Origin: Staphylococcus sp. ACRSN
GTDB taxonomy: Bacteria > Bacillota > Bacilli > Staphylococcales > Staphylococcaceae
Reading direction: 5' to 3'
NCBI RefSeq assembly: GCF_022346615.1
Contig: NZ_JAKRNS010000007.1
Location: 1-64,000, forward strand
Length of the DNA stretch: 64,000 bases
Part shown: positions 43,613-52,243 of the stretch, piece after piece
Position numbering within the stretch: position 1 is the stretch's first letter
How the letters are laid out: each line of letters begins with the position of its first letter
Position numbers and translations under genes: made by a program
The notes under the pieces: model-generated
The model's input: the letters and a program-made list of their open reading frames with translations, nothing else
What the model was told of the DNA's origin: nothing
The model's database searches: none

Positions 43613-44032
43613 ATGAAGAGGTATGAAGCACAATCAGAAATACTTTATATATTAGTACCAGTTATTCTGGTCTTGTTATCAAATTATATAGATAAATTGT
43701 CATATCATTGGGTGTTAATGACACTATATTTAATCATTTTTGGGTACGTAGTAATTAGAAAGCTGATTACTACGGTACAGGCTATTGATAGATATCGACA
43801 TACAAGGCAACCTGCGTTTATGACGGTGAAGGTAGATTTGTGGTTGGCTTTTATTTTATACATAAGTGCTGTTATGTGCTTTGTTGGTATTATTTATACG
43901 ATAATGTTTTGGCAGTGGCCAGTAAATATTGTAATTATAGCATGTATTGTGGGAGTGATTTGCCTACTAATATTTATTGAAAATATCTTGGGTAAACGCT
44001 CATTTGTCTTTGATGATGACGATAATGAATAG
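43613..44032 (+). CDS. Predicted membrane protein with acidic tail
   Basis: I do not recognise this 139-residue protein. It has four hydrophobic segments (about 9-28, 31-51, 76-100 and 102-125) and ends in FDDDDNE. An AAGGTG precedes the ATG. It lies between the hydroxybutyrate and cyclodeaminase-family genes on the same strand and could belong to their transcript. Confidence 0.65.
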   Translation: MKRYEAQSEILYILVPVILVLLSNYIDKLSYHWVLMTLYLIIFGYVVIRKLITTVQAIDRYRHTRQPAFMTVKVDLWLAFILYISAVMCFVGIIYTIMFWQWPVNIVIIACIVGVICLLIFIENILGKRSFVFDDDDNE

Positions 44033-44044
44033 TAGAGGTGTTTT

Positions 44045-44998
44045 ATGCTTTATATAAATGAAGAAGAACAAGCAAAAATGTTAAATATGGAAGAAGTCGT
44101 TGAAGCGGTCGCACAATCATTGCGCGCTTATTCGGAAGGAAAGACGGATACACCGTTGCGTTATGTATTACCATTTAACAATGATAATCGTTATTTAGTG
44201 ATGCCAGCATTATCAGATGAATTAAAGCTAGTTGGTTTGAAAACGGTGACGGTTGCACCGAATAATTCGATGCAAGGTAAGAATACGATTGTTGGTTCGG
44301 TTATTCTATCGGATTATGAAACAGGTGAAACATTGGCGGTATTGGAAGGTTCTTATTTAACCAAGATTCGAACTGGTGCAATTTCAGGTGTGGCAACAAA
44401 GTACCTTGCACGTAAAGATGCTAAGACTTTATGTGTTGTTGGCACAGGTGATCAAGCGCAAGGTCTTATTGAAGCGGTACTTGCAGTGAGAAATATTGAG
44501 CGAATCCAGTGCTTTAATCGTACGTATGATAAAGCAGTGAAATTTGCTAAGTCTGTACAGCAACAACATAAAGAAGTGGAGGTTGAAGTATATGAGCAAG
44601 TAGAGCATGCTATTGCCGGTGCTGATGTGATTGTTACTGCAACTAATGCTCAGACACCAGTATTTGACCAATTGATAGAGTCTGGTGTACATGTGAATGC
44701 AGTAGGATCGTTTAGACCGGATATGCAAGAATTGCCATCACAATTAATTGCGAACGCGGATAAAGTTGTTGTAGAAGCTGAATCTGCTGCTTTAGAAGAA
44801 ACTGGTGATTTGATTACACCTATGTCAGAAGGAAAGTTTACTGCCGAAGCTTTATATGGTGAATTAGGTGACATCGTTGCTGAGCGTTTGAAAGGTAGAG
44901 TTTCAGATGACGAAATTACCGTGTTTAAATCAGTAGGTGTTGCTATTGTAGATATTGTTGTGGCAGATTATTTTTACCGTAAAAAGTTAAATGTATAA
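44045..44998 (+). CDS. Ornithine cyclodeaminase/mu-crystallin family protein
   Basis: The 317-residue protein has the family's NAD-binding fold (LCVVGTGDQAQGLIEAV), the substrate motif LPFNNDNRYLVMPA and VNAVGSFRPDMQELP. Members include ornithine cyclodeaminase, alanine dehydrogenase and ketimine reductases. GDQAQ in place of the usual GxQAR-type motif and the genomic context do not decide which. It follows the membrane protein gene by 12 bases. Confidence 0.8.
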   Translation: MLYINEEEQAKMLNMEEVVEAVAQSLRAYSEGKTDTPLRYVLPFNNDNRYLVMPALSDELKLVGLKTVTVAPNNSMQGKNTIVGSVILSDYETGETLAVLEGSYLTKIRTGAISGVATKYLARKDAKTLCVVGTGDQAQGLIEAVLAVRNIERIQCFNRTYDKAVKFAKSVQQQHKEVEVEVYEQVEHAIAGADVIVTATNAQTPVFDQLIESGVHVNAVGSFRPDMQELPSQLIANADKVVVEAESAALEETGDLITPMSEGKFTAEALYGELGDIVAERLKGRVSDDEITVFKSVGVAIVDIVVADYFYRKKLNV

Positions 44999-45013
44999 TA
45001 TTGATATATTAAG

Positions 45014-45092
45014 AAGAGGTTGACCATTAATGTGCTTTATTTTGCGAATGCAATATTTAAAGCGTCATAACAGCGATGGGGCCTCTTTTTTT
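45014..45092 (+). terminator. Terminator of the CoA-transferase cluster
   Basis: AAGAGG...CCAT pairs with ATGG..CCTCTT across a long AT-rich loop and is followed by a T-run. It probably ends the 41.4-45.0 kb unit. Confidence 0.65.
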
Positions 45093-45197
45093 ACTATATA
45101 AAAATTTTTATTGTGTAACCAAATTAATGTTTAAAATTATTTTATAGCATAGTAAGATAGTGATAAGAAATATACATAATAAATAGGGGTGGCGTAA

Positions 45198-46112
45198 TTG
45201 AATAAAATCGCAAAGTATTTAACAGTTTTTTCTTTAGCAAGTACTATGACTTTATCGACAACGGTGACTGCAGATGCAAACACTACTACAGCAACGAAAC
45301 AATCGGAAGTAAAGCAACAAGCATCAACTGAGCAACAGGTTAATCTAGGTGCTGAGAATATCATGGCAGTTTCATGGTATCAAAATTCTGCTGAAGCTAA
45401 AGCATTATATTTACAGGGGTATAACACTGCAAAGACGAATTTAGATCAAGAATTGAAAAAACATAAAAAGAATAATGGACATAAGAAATTAGCGATTGCA
45501 TTAGATATTGATGAAACAGTATTGGATAACTCACCGTATCAAGGTTATTCTGCATTACATAATAAATCATATCCAGATGGTTGGCATGAATGGATTCAAG
45601 CAGCTAAAGCTAAACCAGTTTATGGTGCTAAAGATTTCCTGCAATATGCTGATAAAAAAGGTGTAGATATTTATTATATTTCTGATAGAGATCAAGACAA
45701 AGATTTTAAAGCGACTAAAGAAAATTTAAATGCGCAAGGATTACCACAAGCAACAGATAACCATATTATGCTAAAAGGTAAGAATGACAAAAATAAAGCA
45801 GAGCGTCGCGATAAAGTTAGAAAAAATCATAAATTAGTTATGTTATTTGGTGATAATTTATTGGACTTTGATGATCCACAACAACCGACACAAGCTTCAC
45901 GTGAACAATTGGTAAATAAACACCAAAAGGATTTTGGTAAGAAGTATATTATTTTCCCTAATCCTATGTACGGTAGTTGGGAATCAACCTTGTATAATAA
46001 TGACTTCAGTCAATCTGATGTTAAAAAGGATCAATTACGTAAGCAATCTATCCAATACTTTGATCCTGAAACAAGTGAAATTAAGCAAGGTCAGACAACA
46101 AATAGCAATTAA
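45198..46112 (+). CDS. Secreted class C acid phosphatase (lipoprotein e(P4) family, no lipobox)
   Basis: The 304-residue protein has a signal peptide (about 1-27, cleavage near ADA-NT), a low-complexity Thr/Gln/Glu stretch, then a HAD phosphatase with the nucleophile motif LDIDETVLDNSP (D103 and D105) and the Mg-binding LFGDNLLDFDDP. Members dephosphorylate nucleotides and other phosphomonoesters outside the membrane. No cysteine follows the signal, so it should be secreted rather than lipid-anchored. The start is TTG behind GGGGTGG. S. aureus has a related but clearly different protein. Confidence 0.85.
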   Translation: MNKIAKYLTVFSLASTMTLSTTVTADANTTTATKQSEVKQQASTEQQVNLGAENIMAVSWYQNSAEAKALYLQGYNTAKTNLDQELKKHKKNNGHKKLAIALDIDETVLDNSPYQGYSALHNKSYPDGWHEWIQAAKAKPVYGAKDFLQYADKKGVDIYYISDRDQDKDFKATKENLNAQGLPQATDNHIMLKGKNDKNKAERRDKVRKNHKLVMLFGDNLLDFDDPQQPTQASREQLVNKHQKDFGKKYIIFPNPMYGSWESTLYNNDFSQSDVKKDQLRKQSIQYFDPETSEIKQGQTTNSN

Positions 46113-46211
46113 TATTTGCAGGTAGAAACACTAAAATGGGACAATAGTCCAATATAATATGACTAGTAAATGGTTAACGGAAGTTAAATGTATATAAGGT
46201 GGTTAAGAGAA

Positions 46212-47054
46212 ATGAAATCAATATTATTAATTGGTCAATCTAATATGGCTGGGCGAGGTTTTATAGATAGTGTGCCACCAATTATTGATGAGCGTATAAA
46301 AGTGCTAAAGAATGGTCGCTGGCAGATGATGGCTGAACCTATCCATGGTGATAGATCAGTTGCAGGTATAGGACCTGCTGCGTCTTTTGCAAAGATGTGG
46401 ATTGATGCACATCCTGGTGAAACGCTTGGTTTAATTCCTTGTGCCGATGGAGGTACATCTATTGATGAATGGTCTGAAGATGGTTTGTTGACGAGACATG
46501 CTTTAATGGAAACACGATTTGCGCTAGAAACGAGTGAGTTAATCGGTATCTTATGGCATCAAGGTGAAAGTGATAGTTCTGGTGAAAAATATCGAACATA
46601 TGCTTCTAAGTTACAACAATTGATTGAAGCTTACCGCTCTGAATTGGCATTGCCACAGTTACCGTTTATTATAGGTGGGCTCGGAGATTATCTAGGAAAA
46701 TCAGGATTTGGTTTAAGTGCTAATGAATATAGCCAAATCAATCAGTGCTTAAGGGATGTGGCAAATGATGTAGCTCATTGTTATTATGTTACAGGTTCTG
46801 GACTACAGGCCAACCCAGATGGCATTCATATCGATGCAGCATCGCAACGTTTATTAGGTATACGTTATTTTACAGCATTTAATCAACAAACGCATATTAC
46901 TGAACCGTTGATAAAGGAAGATAACGCAGACAAGTTGTTATATAAAACTGAATATACGAAAAATGAGCAAATGTATCAGTTAGTTGAATCATTTTCAAAG
47001 GGTGAAATCAACTTTGAAACATTTGCAGCTGAAATGACTAAATTGCAATCATAA
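46212..47054 (+). CDS. SASA-family carbohydrate esterase
   Basis: The 280-residue protein has the sialate O-acetylesterase/CE6 motifs: catalytic serine in LIGQSNMAGRG (S10), CADGGTSIDEW, LWHQGESDS, and the late histidine in NPDGIHID. It removes acetyl groups from sugars; the substrate (sialic acid, xylan or other) is open. There is no signal peptide, so it acts in the cytoplasm. The ATG at 46212 has AAGGTGG upstream; earlier in-frame starts add a peptide without homology. Confidence 0.8.
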   Translation: MKSILLIGQSNMAGRGFIDSVPPIIDERIKVLKNGRWQMMAEPIHGDRSVAGIGPAASFAKMWIDAHPGETLGLIPCADGGTSIDEWSEDGLLTRHALMETRFALETSELIGILWHQGESDSSGEKYRTYASKLQQLIEAYRSELALPQLPFIIGGLGDYLGKSGFGLSANEYSQINQCLRDVANDVAHCYYVTGSGLQANPDGIHIDAASQRLLGIRYFTAFNQQTHITEPLIKEDNADKLLYKTEYTKNEQMYQLVESFSKGEINFETFAAEMTKLQS

Positions 47055-47057
47055 AAT

Positions 47058-47104
47058 AAAAGGTGTCATATGTACTGTATCGAATTGTACATGTGACACC
47101 TTTT
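47058..47104. terminator. Bidirectional terminator
   Basis: AAAAGGTGTCA and TGACACCTTTT, with the inner stem ATGTAC / GTACAT, separate the convergent esterase and permease genes. Confidence 0.85.
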
Positions 47105-47116
47105 ACATAATGAAAT

Positions 47117-48502
47117 TTAGAATAAATTGATAACAGCATTTAGTAGTAACACCATGACTAATCCACATAATCCGACTATGGATTGTACGATTGTAATAGT
47201 CTTAAAGGTTTCTCCCATGGACATCCCGAAAGATTCTTTAACTAACCAAAAACCACCATGGTTAACGTAATTAAAGAATAAAGAGCCTGATCCAATAGCA
47301 ATCGTCAGCAACTCGACATTGATAGAGGAATCTGCTTGAATTAATGGAAATAATAAATTTGTAGCTCCAACAATACCTACTGTTGCGGAACCAGTTGAAA
47401 TAGAAAGCAGTGCTGCAACAATCCAGCCCATCAGTAATGCAGAAAGTGAAAATTGATCAGCTAAATGTACAATTGAAGTACCTACACCGGAGTCTTCAAG
47501 TACTTGTCCGAATGCACCCCCACCTGCAATAATCAACATGATACCTGCAATTGGTTTTAAGCTGCTGCCTAATGCGTCTCTTAACTTTTGAGTATCTTGT
47601 CCTCTAAGATAACCTAGGGTAAACAATGCATAAAGTACACCGATGAACATTGCAATAATTGGACTGCCTAGAAATTCGAATACTTTGTATTGAAGTGATT
47701 GTTCTCTGAAACAAACACCGGCAATAGCATGTAAGAGCATCATAACAACAGGAACGAGTATTGTTGAAAAAGCAAGTGCTGTTGAGATGGGTTGACGTGT
47801 TGTGAGATTTGAGTCATTGGTATATTGTTGTAACAAATCGTTACTCGGTTTTACTGATAAACGAGGTGTAATAAATTTACCGTATAAAGGACCGGCAATG
47901 ATGATGGTTGGGATGGCACAAATCATACCATAAAACATAGTTAAACCAATATTAGCACCAAATTGATTCACAGAAATCAGTGGACCAGGGTGAGGTGGTA
48001 CCATACCGTGCATCGTACATAGTGCGGCAATTACAGGTACACCAATTGCTATATATGCAGAACCCTTCACAGTATTACTTTCTTCAAGCTTTCTCGCAAT
48101 GGTAAATATGAGTGGTAAGAGCATGATTAGTCCTACTTCAAAGAACATTGGAATACCAATGATAAATGCTGCAAGTGCCATGAGCCATGGTAAACGTTGA
48201 GGTGTCGCATTTTTTAGTATAGCAGTTGCAATACGATCGCTAGCACCTGAATCAGAAAGTATCTTGCCTAACATTGCCCCGAGTGCAATGGTAACACCAG
48301 TTTCACCTAATGTTGAACCGGCACCCGTTTCGATAGATTTAACGATTTTATCAATGTCTAATCCAGAAGTGAACCCAACAAAAAGAGCAGTTAATAGTAA
48401 AGCCAGTAGTGGATGAAAGCGTAATTTGGAAGTTATTAAAAAGATTAATAATAGAATGCTTACTACCGTAATGATTAATAATTGATAATCATGCGATGTC
48501 AT
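47117..48502 (-). CDS. GntP-family sugar-acid permease
   Basis: The 461-residue membrane protein has 12 or more hydrophobic segments and the GntP motifs GLIMLLPLIFTIA, MHGMVPPHPGPLISVNQFGANIGL and NYVNHGGFWLVKE. Members carry gluconate, idonate, fructuronate (E. coli GntP itself) or 3-hydroxybutyrate. Sequence feel is nearer the gluconate/fructuronate branch. The neighbours allow a role either with the hydroxybutyrate genes or with the hexuronate operon. AAAGGAGG precedes the ATG. Confidence 0.85.
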   Translation of the reverse strand: MTSHDYQLLIITVVSILLLIFLITSKLRFHPLLALLLTALFVGFTSGLDIDKIVKSIETGAGSTLGETGVTIALGAMLGKILSDSGASDRIATAILKNATPQRLPWLMALAAFIIGIPMFFEVGLIMLLPLIFTIARKLEESNTVKGSAYIAIGVPVIAALCTMHGMVPPHPGPLISVNQFGANIGLTMFYGMICAIPTIIIAGPLYGKFITPRLSVKPSNDLLQQYTNDSNLTTRQPISTALAFSTILVPVVMMLLHAIAGVCFREQSLQYKVFEFLGSPIIAMFIGVLYALFTLGYLRGQDTQKLRDALGSSLKPIAGIMLIIAGGGAFGQVLEDSGVGTSIVHLADQFSLSALLMGWIVAALLSISTGSATVGIVGATNLLFPLIQADSSINVELLTIAIGSGSLFFNYVNHGGFWLVKESFGMSMGETFKTITIVQSIVGLCGLVMVLLLNAVINLF

Positions 48503-48613
48503 AACAATGCCTCCTTTGTTTGAAGGTTGATGAATACAATTAATTATTTTTTTAAAGAATCAATATTATATACAACCATAAAAGATATTTTAATCCTAAT
48601 ATATAAATGTTTC

Positions 48614-48628
48614 AAGAAAACGTTTCCA
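48614..48628 (-). promoter_or_regulatory. Putative CcpA site (cre) before the GntP gene
   Basis: AAGAAAACGTTTCCA matches the cre consensus WTGNAANCGNWNNCW at all but the second position. It lies about 110 bases upstream of the permease start. Glucose repression of the permease is expected if it is functional. Confidence 0.55.
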
Positions 48629-49004
48629 AATTTTAAACATAGAAAGAAATTTTTATAAAAATAAAGTTAAAATTTATTACTTGAATTTAGTTAAAATCAG
48701 AGTAAGATGAAAGGTGGATAATTACACTTTTGATTGGGGACTTAAAGAAGGAGTGAGTTAATTTAAAGTTAGGTGAAGAATTTCTATAATATGCCGCTTT
48801 GATTTCAAGTATTGGTTCTCCCGCATTATTATAAATTCGGTAACTTGCCACTCGTGTTGATTCGCTATCTTAAGACTTGATGCTATGTGTTACATGTCAC
48901 TATAGCATGTAGGATATAGTTCAACATAATGACGTATCTATATTGTGAATAAAGTAGCTATATATCTTGCCAATAGCGTAATTACAATTCAGGGAGTGTT
49001 TATT
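48629..49004. other. Non-coding spacer with a hairpin
   Basis: No credible gene is found between the cre site and the IsaB-like gene. One hairpin (TGCTATGTG / CAC-T-ATAGCA, 48881-48907, one bulged base) lacks a T-run. An AGGAGTGAG at 48750 is followed by no reading frame of useful length. Confidence 0.5.
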
Positions 49005-49565
49005 ATGCGGAAAATAGGCAAATTTTTATCTTCCACAGCAATCGTATCTGCATTGTTATTAGGGACGTCTACGGTGTATTTAACAGCTAATGGACCTGAA
49101 ATACAGGCAAAAGCAAGTAAAGAAGCAACTTGGGGTTATGGAACGAGTGGTGTAACGGCTAAAGCTGAATTGCCATGGTATAAATATGAAGGTTACACAT
49201 CTTATGATGCAAATTTCACACAAGACTATAACTTTGTTAGAGCATTAAAATATGACAACGTAACGATGAATGGTTATAAAGTAGATACAGATGCTACTGC
49301 AGAATATGATCATACGAAAAAAATTTACGATACGAGTGTAGGCTTTAATAGTGATGATGAAGTTGTTCAAATCACGTTCTTTACAAAACCAGATTCTATA
49401 TCTAAAGCTACTTTTAAAGATGCACATAGTTCTAACAAAATTGTAGAAGAAGGTAAACTAGGTAATGGTGATGGCACATTTGTTAAATATGCAACAAACG
49501 ATGGTTCATATACAGCTTTCTTTGATACTAAAGATAACTTAATGGAAATAACTATTGGTCAATAA
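49005..49565 (+). CDS. IsaB-like secreted protein
   Basis: The 186-residue protein has a signal peptide (about 1-37, ending QAKA) and a mature part whose core (WYKYEGYTSYDANFTQDYNF, then ALKYDNVTMNGYKV) lines up with the S. aureus immunodominant antigen B (YYTYNGYIGNNANF..., AIKYDNVKFNG) as I remember it. IsaB binds nucleic acids and is linked to immune evasion; whether this protein does so is unknown. The ATG at 49005 has GGGAGTG before it. Confidence 0.78.
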   Translation: MRKIGKFLSSTAIVSALLLGTSTVYLTANGPEIQAKASKEATWGYGTSGVTAKAELPWYKYEGYTSYDANFTQDYNFVRALKYDNVTMNGYKVDTDATAEYDHTKKIYDTSVGFNSDDEVVQITFFTKPDSISKATFKDAHSSNKIVEEGKLGNGDGTFVKYATNDGSYTAFFDTKDNLMEITIGQ

Positions 49566-49751
49566 TTGAGTAGGATTTTTGAAATTATTATAATCGATTA
49601 AAGATTAGAGGGGCCTTTATCATAACCATTTTGGTAAGGGTCCTTTATGTATGAATGTGTTCTTAAATTATTGTCTTATAATATTCATAGAATTATAATT
49701 AATATATTAGAAAGATTTTGTATTTAAACTGTATATTAAAGGGGGATTTTT

Positions 49752-50612
49752 ATGAAACGAATTTTAGTCATATTATTATTAGCCATTTTAACAATTTTAT
49801 TTAAAACGGAAAGCGCTGAAGCAAGTGGGGATAAATCGTTAAATGATTTAGAAAAGAAATATGATACTACTATTGGTGTATATGGAATTAATACAAAAAA
49901 TGATATTGAGATTAATCATCATTCAGATGATCGATTTGCATTTGCATCAACATACAAAGCAATAGCGAGTGGTATATTATTAGAGCGAATGACACCTCAA
50001 GAATTAAATAAAAAAATCGCTATTCATCAATCAGATATTGTTACATATTCTCCAGTTACTGAAAAATATGTAGGTAAATCAATGACTATTAAATCATTGA
50101 TCGAAGCATCAATGTTAAAAAGCGATAATACGGCAAATAATAAAATTATACAAGAACTGGGTGGCATAAGTAGTTTTAAATATGCATTACGTCAACTAGG
50201 GGATGGTGTATCAGAACCTCAAAGGTTGGAACCAGACTTAAACAATTATAATCCTAATAATATAGCTGATACGACAACACCACGTGCAGCGGCTAAAAAT
50301 TTGAATCAAATCTTAACACAATCTAATATGCATAAATCAAACTTACAATTCTTGAAGAAACTTATGATTGAAAATGAAACTGGGGACAGTTTAATCAAAG
50401 CAGGTATTAGTGATGATTTTGTTGTAGGGGATAAAAGTGGTCAAGGTACAACGTATGCAACGCGTAATGATTTAGCATTTATATATCCGAAAGGGGAAGA
50501 TAAACCAATTATATTAGCAATTTATACGAAGCAACATGATAAAAATGGCAAACCGAATGATGAAGTGATTGAAAAAGCAGCTAAAGTTGCTATCCATGCG
50601 TTAGATAAATAA
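49752..50612 (+). CDS. Class A beta-lactamase, divergent from BlaZ
   Basis: The 286-residue protein has a signal peptide (about 1-24) without a lipobox cysteine, then all class A motifs: STYK with nucleophile S66 and K69, SDN at 124-126, E160 and N164 in EPDLN, and KSG at 228-230. Staphylococcal BlaZ is a lipoprotein with STSK. This enzyme shares the fold and length but differs at many residues. No blaR1 or blaI lies nearby. Hydrolysis of penicillins is the family expectation. A LysR gene follows on the same strand. Confidence 0.88.
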   Translation: MKRILVILLLAILTILFKTESAEASGDKSLNDLEKKYDTTIGVYGINTKNDIEINHHSDDRFAFASTYKAIASGILLERMTPQELNKKIAIHQSDIVTYSPVTEKYVGKSMTIKSLIEASMLKSDNTANNKIIQELGGISSFKYALRQLGDGVSEPQRLEPDLNNYNPNNIADTTTPRAAAKNLNQILTQSNMHKSNLQFLKKLMIENETGDSLIKAGISDDFVVGDKSGQGTTYATRNDLAFIYPKGEDKPIILAIYTKQHDKNGKPNDEVIEKAAKVAIHALDK

Positions 50613-50695
50613 TTCATGGATAGCAATACTGTGAATAGTATTTATTGCCAAGCTTATAGTAATAAACTAATAGTGAATGACTAAGGAAGTGCAAA

Positions 50696-51571
50696 ATGGA
50701 AATTAAGCAGATGCAGTATTTTGTAGAGGTAGTAAAACACGGTGGGATGACACAAGCATCGGAACATTTATTTATCGCACAATCCACCATCAGTAAAAAT
50801 ATTAAGAGTCTTGAAAGTGAATTTAATATTCAATTATTTGATAGGACAAAAAAGCATATTGTTTTAACAGATGTAGGGGCAATTTTTTATGAAAAATGTA
50901 TAGAGGCATTAGCAGTGATTGATGATTTATCTCTACAGATGGGCGACGTGACAAATCTTGAAAGAGGTCATATTCGTATTGGTATATCAGCTATTATGAA
51001 TGTCAGACTTTTTACGGAAAGCTTAAATCGATTTCACCAACAATATCCGAATGTTACCTATGAAGTGATTGAAGGTGGGGGGAAGGCAGTTGAATTTTAT
51101 CTCAACAATGATGATATTGATGTTGGTATTACAACCTTGCCAGTAGATGATGATATTTATAATGCCGTCCCGCTATATAAAGAAAAATTATTGTTGGTCG
51201 TCGATAAAGCCTCACCATTTGCTAAAGAACAAATGGTACATTTAAGCGCGTTGAAAAGAGAAAGCTTTATCATGTTTCATGATGATTATTATTTAAAAGA
51301 TCAAATTATAGAAAGTTGTCGTAAAGTAGGATTTCATCCTAAAACAGTAGCAAAGATGTCCCAAATAACTTTTATTGAAAATATGATTCGTGATGGTATA
51401 GGGATAAGTATTTTACCTGAAAGTATTGTAAATATATTAAGCGATAATGTTGTAGGCGTGGAATTAGATGAAGCGGATGTTTCATGGAATTTAGGCATCG
51501 TATGGAAAAAAGATAGCTACATGAATTATGTTACAAATGAATGGATTACATTTATTTCTCAAATTAAATAG
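50696..51571 (+). CDS. LysR-family transcriptional regulator
   Basis: The 291-residue protein has the LysR winged helix (KQMQYFVEVVKHGGMTQASEHLFIAQSTISKNI) and an effector domain. It lies 83 bases after the beta-lactamase in the same direction. AmpR-type regulators are usually divergent from their target, so control of the lactamase is not implied. The target is unknown. Confidence 0.85.
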   Translation: MEIKQMQYFVEVVKHGGMTQASEHLFIAQSTISKNIKSLESEFNIQLFDRTKKHIVLTDVGAIFYEKCIEALAVIDDLSLQMGDVTNLERGHIRIGISAIMNVRLFTESLNRFHQQYPNVTYEVIEGGGKAVEFYLNNDDIDVGITTLPVDDDIYNAVPLYKEKLLLVVDKASPFAKEQMVHLSALKRESFIMFHDDYYLKDQIIESCRKVGFHPKTVAKMSQITFIENMIRDGIGISILPESIVNILSDNVVGVELDEADVSWNLGIVWKKDSYMNYVTNEWITFISQIK

Positions 51572-52191
51572 AAAACTAAAGATAAAGTTAGAATTCAAGA
51601 GGGGTGCGTATACCAAGCTAATTTCGAATAGTTGCGCATTTCTATTAAATTCATTACTTTGAGAAGTGAAGGGCATCTAATAGATATTTAAGTATACTAT
51701 GATTATAAAAGGGGTATATTCTTTACAAAGTATTCCTTTTAGGAATGTTTTGTATTCCAACTATGTATTTTAATCATGATTAGTAAAGATATATAATATG
51801 AAATGTAGAGGGTTATGAGTAATGATAATTTATTCATGATGATTCATCAATAAGTCAGTTACTAGTATTCATTCGTTCATTCATTTATTGGATACACACC
51901 TAAGTTTAAACAAGACTTATGCTAAATAGTCAGAACTCATAACTAGAATGTTTGTATGTTTTAGTGTTGTAATGTAGATATGAAGTACTAAATGTAAGCG
52001 CAATCATTAGTATGGTGCTAAGTGAATAAGATTGTGTGATTCGAAAGTTATTTGAGCCGTTACATTCGAATTGTGTATTTTAATATTATCTAAGCATATA
52101 ACATCAAACAGAAACACATTTATCTATGCGTTGAAATTATGAAACTATTCTGACCCTCTAGATAACTATCTCTCTCAAAATAAAGCGCCTA
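51572..52191. other. AT-rich intergenic region without a recognised gene
   Basis: No protein-coding gene of normal size is present. A possible unit is visible near the middle: TATAAT near 51792, GAGGG near 51810 and a 12-codon frame starting ATG at 51822 (MSNDNLFMMIHQ), which could be a leader peptide or a gene remnant. The rest shows only short AT-rich palindromes. I cannot say more. Confidence 0.4.
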
Positions 52192-52226
52192 AAGTTACAT
52201 CTGTCCAATGTAATTTAGGCGTTTTA
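52192..52226. terminator. Terminator downstream of kdgR
   Basis: AAAGCGCCTAAA and TTTAGGCGTTTT, with the inner stem TTACAT / ATGTAA, form a strong hairpin with A- and T-runs on opposite sides. It ends the minus-strand regulator gene. Confidence 0.8.
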
Positions 52227-52243
52227 TTATTCATTTATGAAAA

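Noticed and set aside
44429-44728. A cysteine- and histidine-rich minus-strand frame in the cyclodeaminase-family gene
   Set aside because: It lies inside a well-supported gene and has no start signal.
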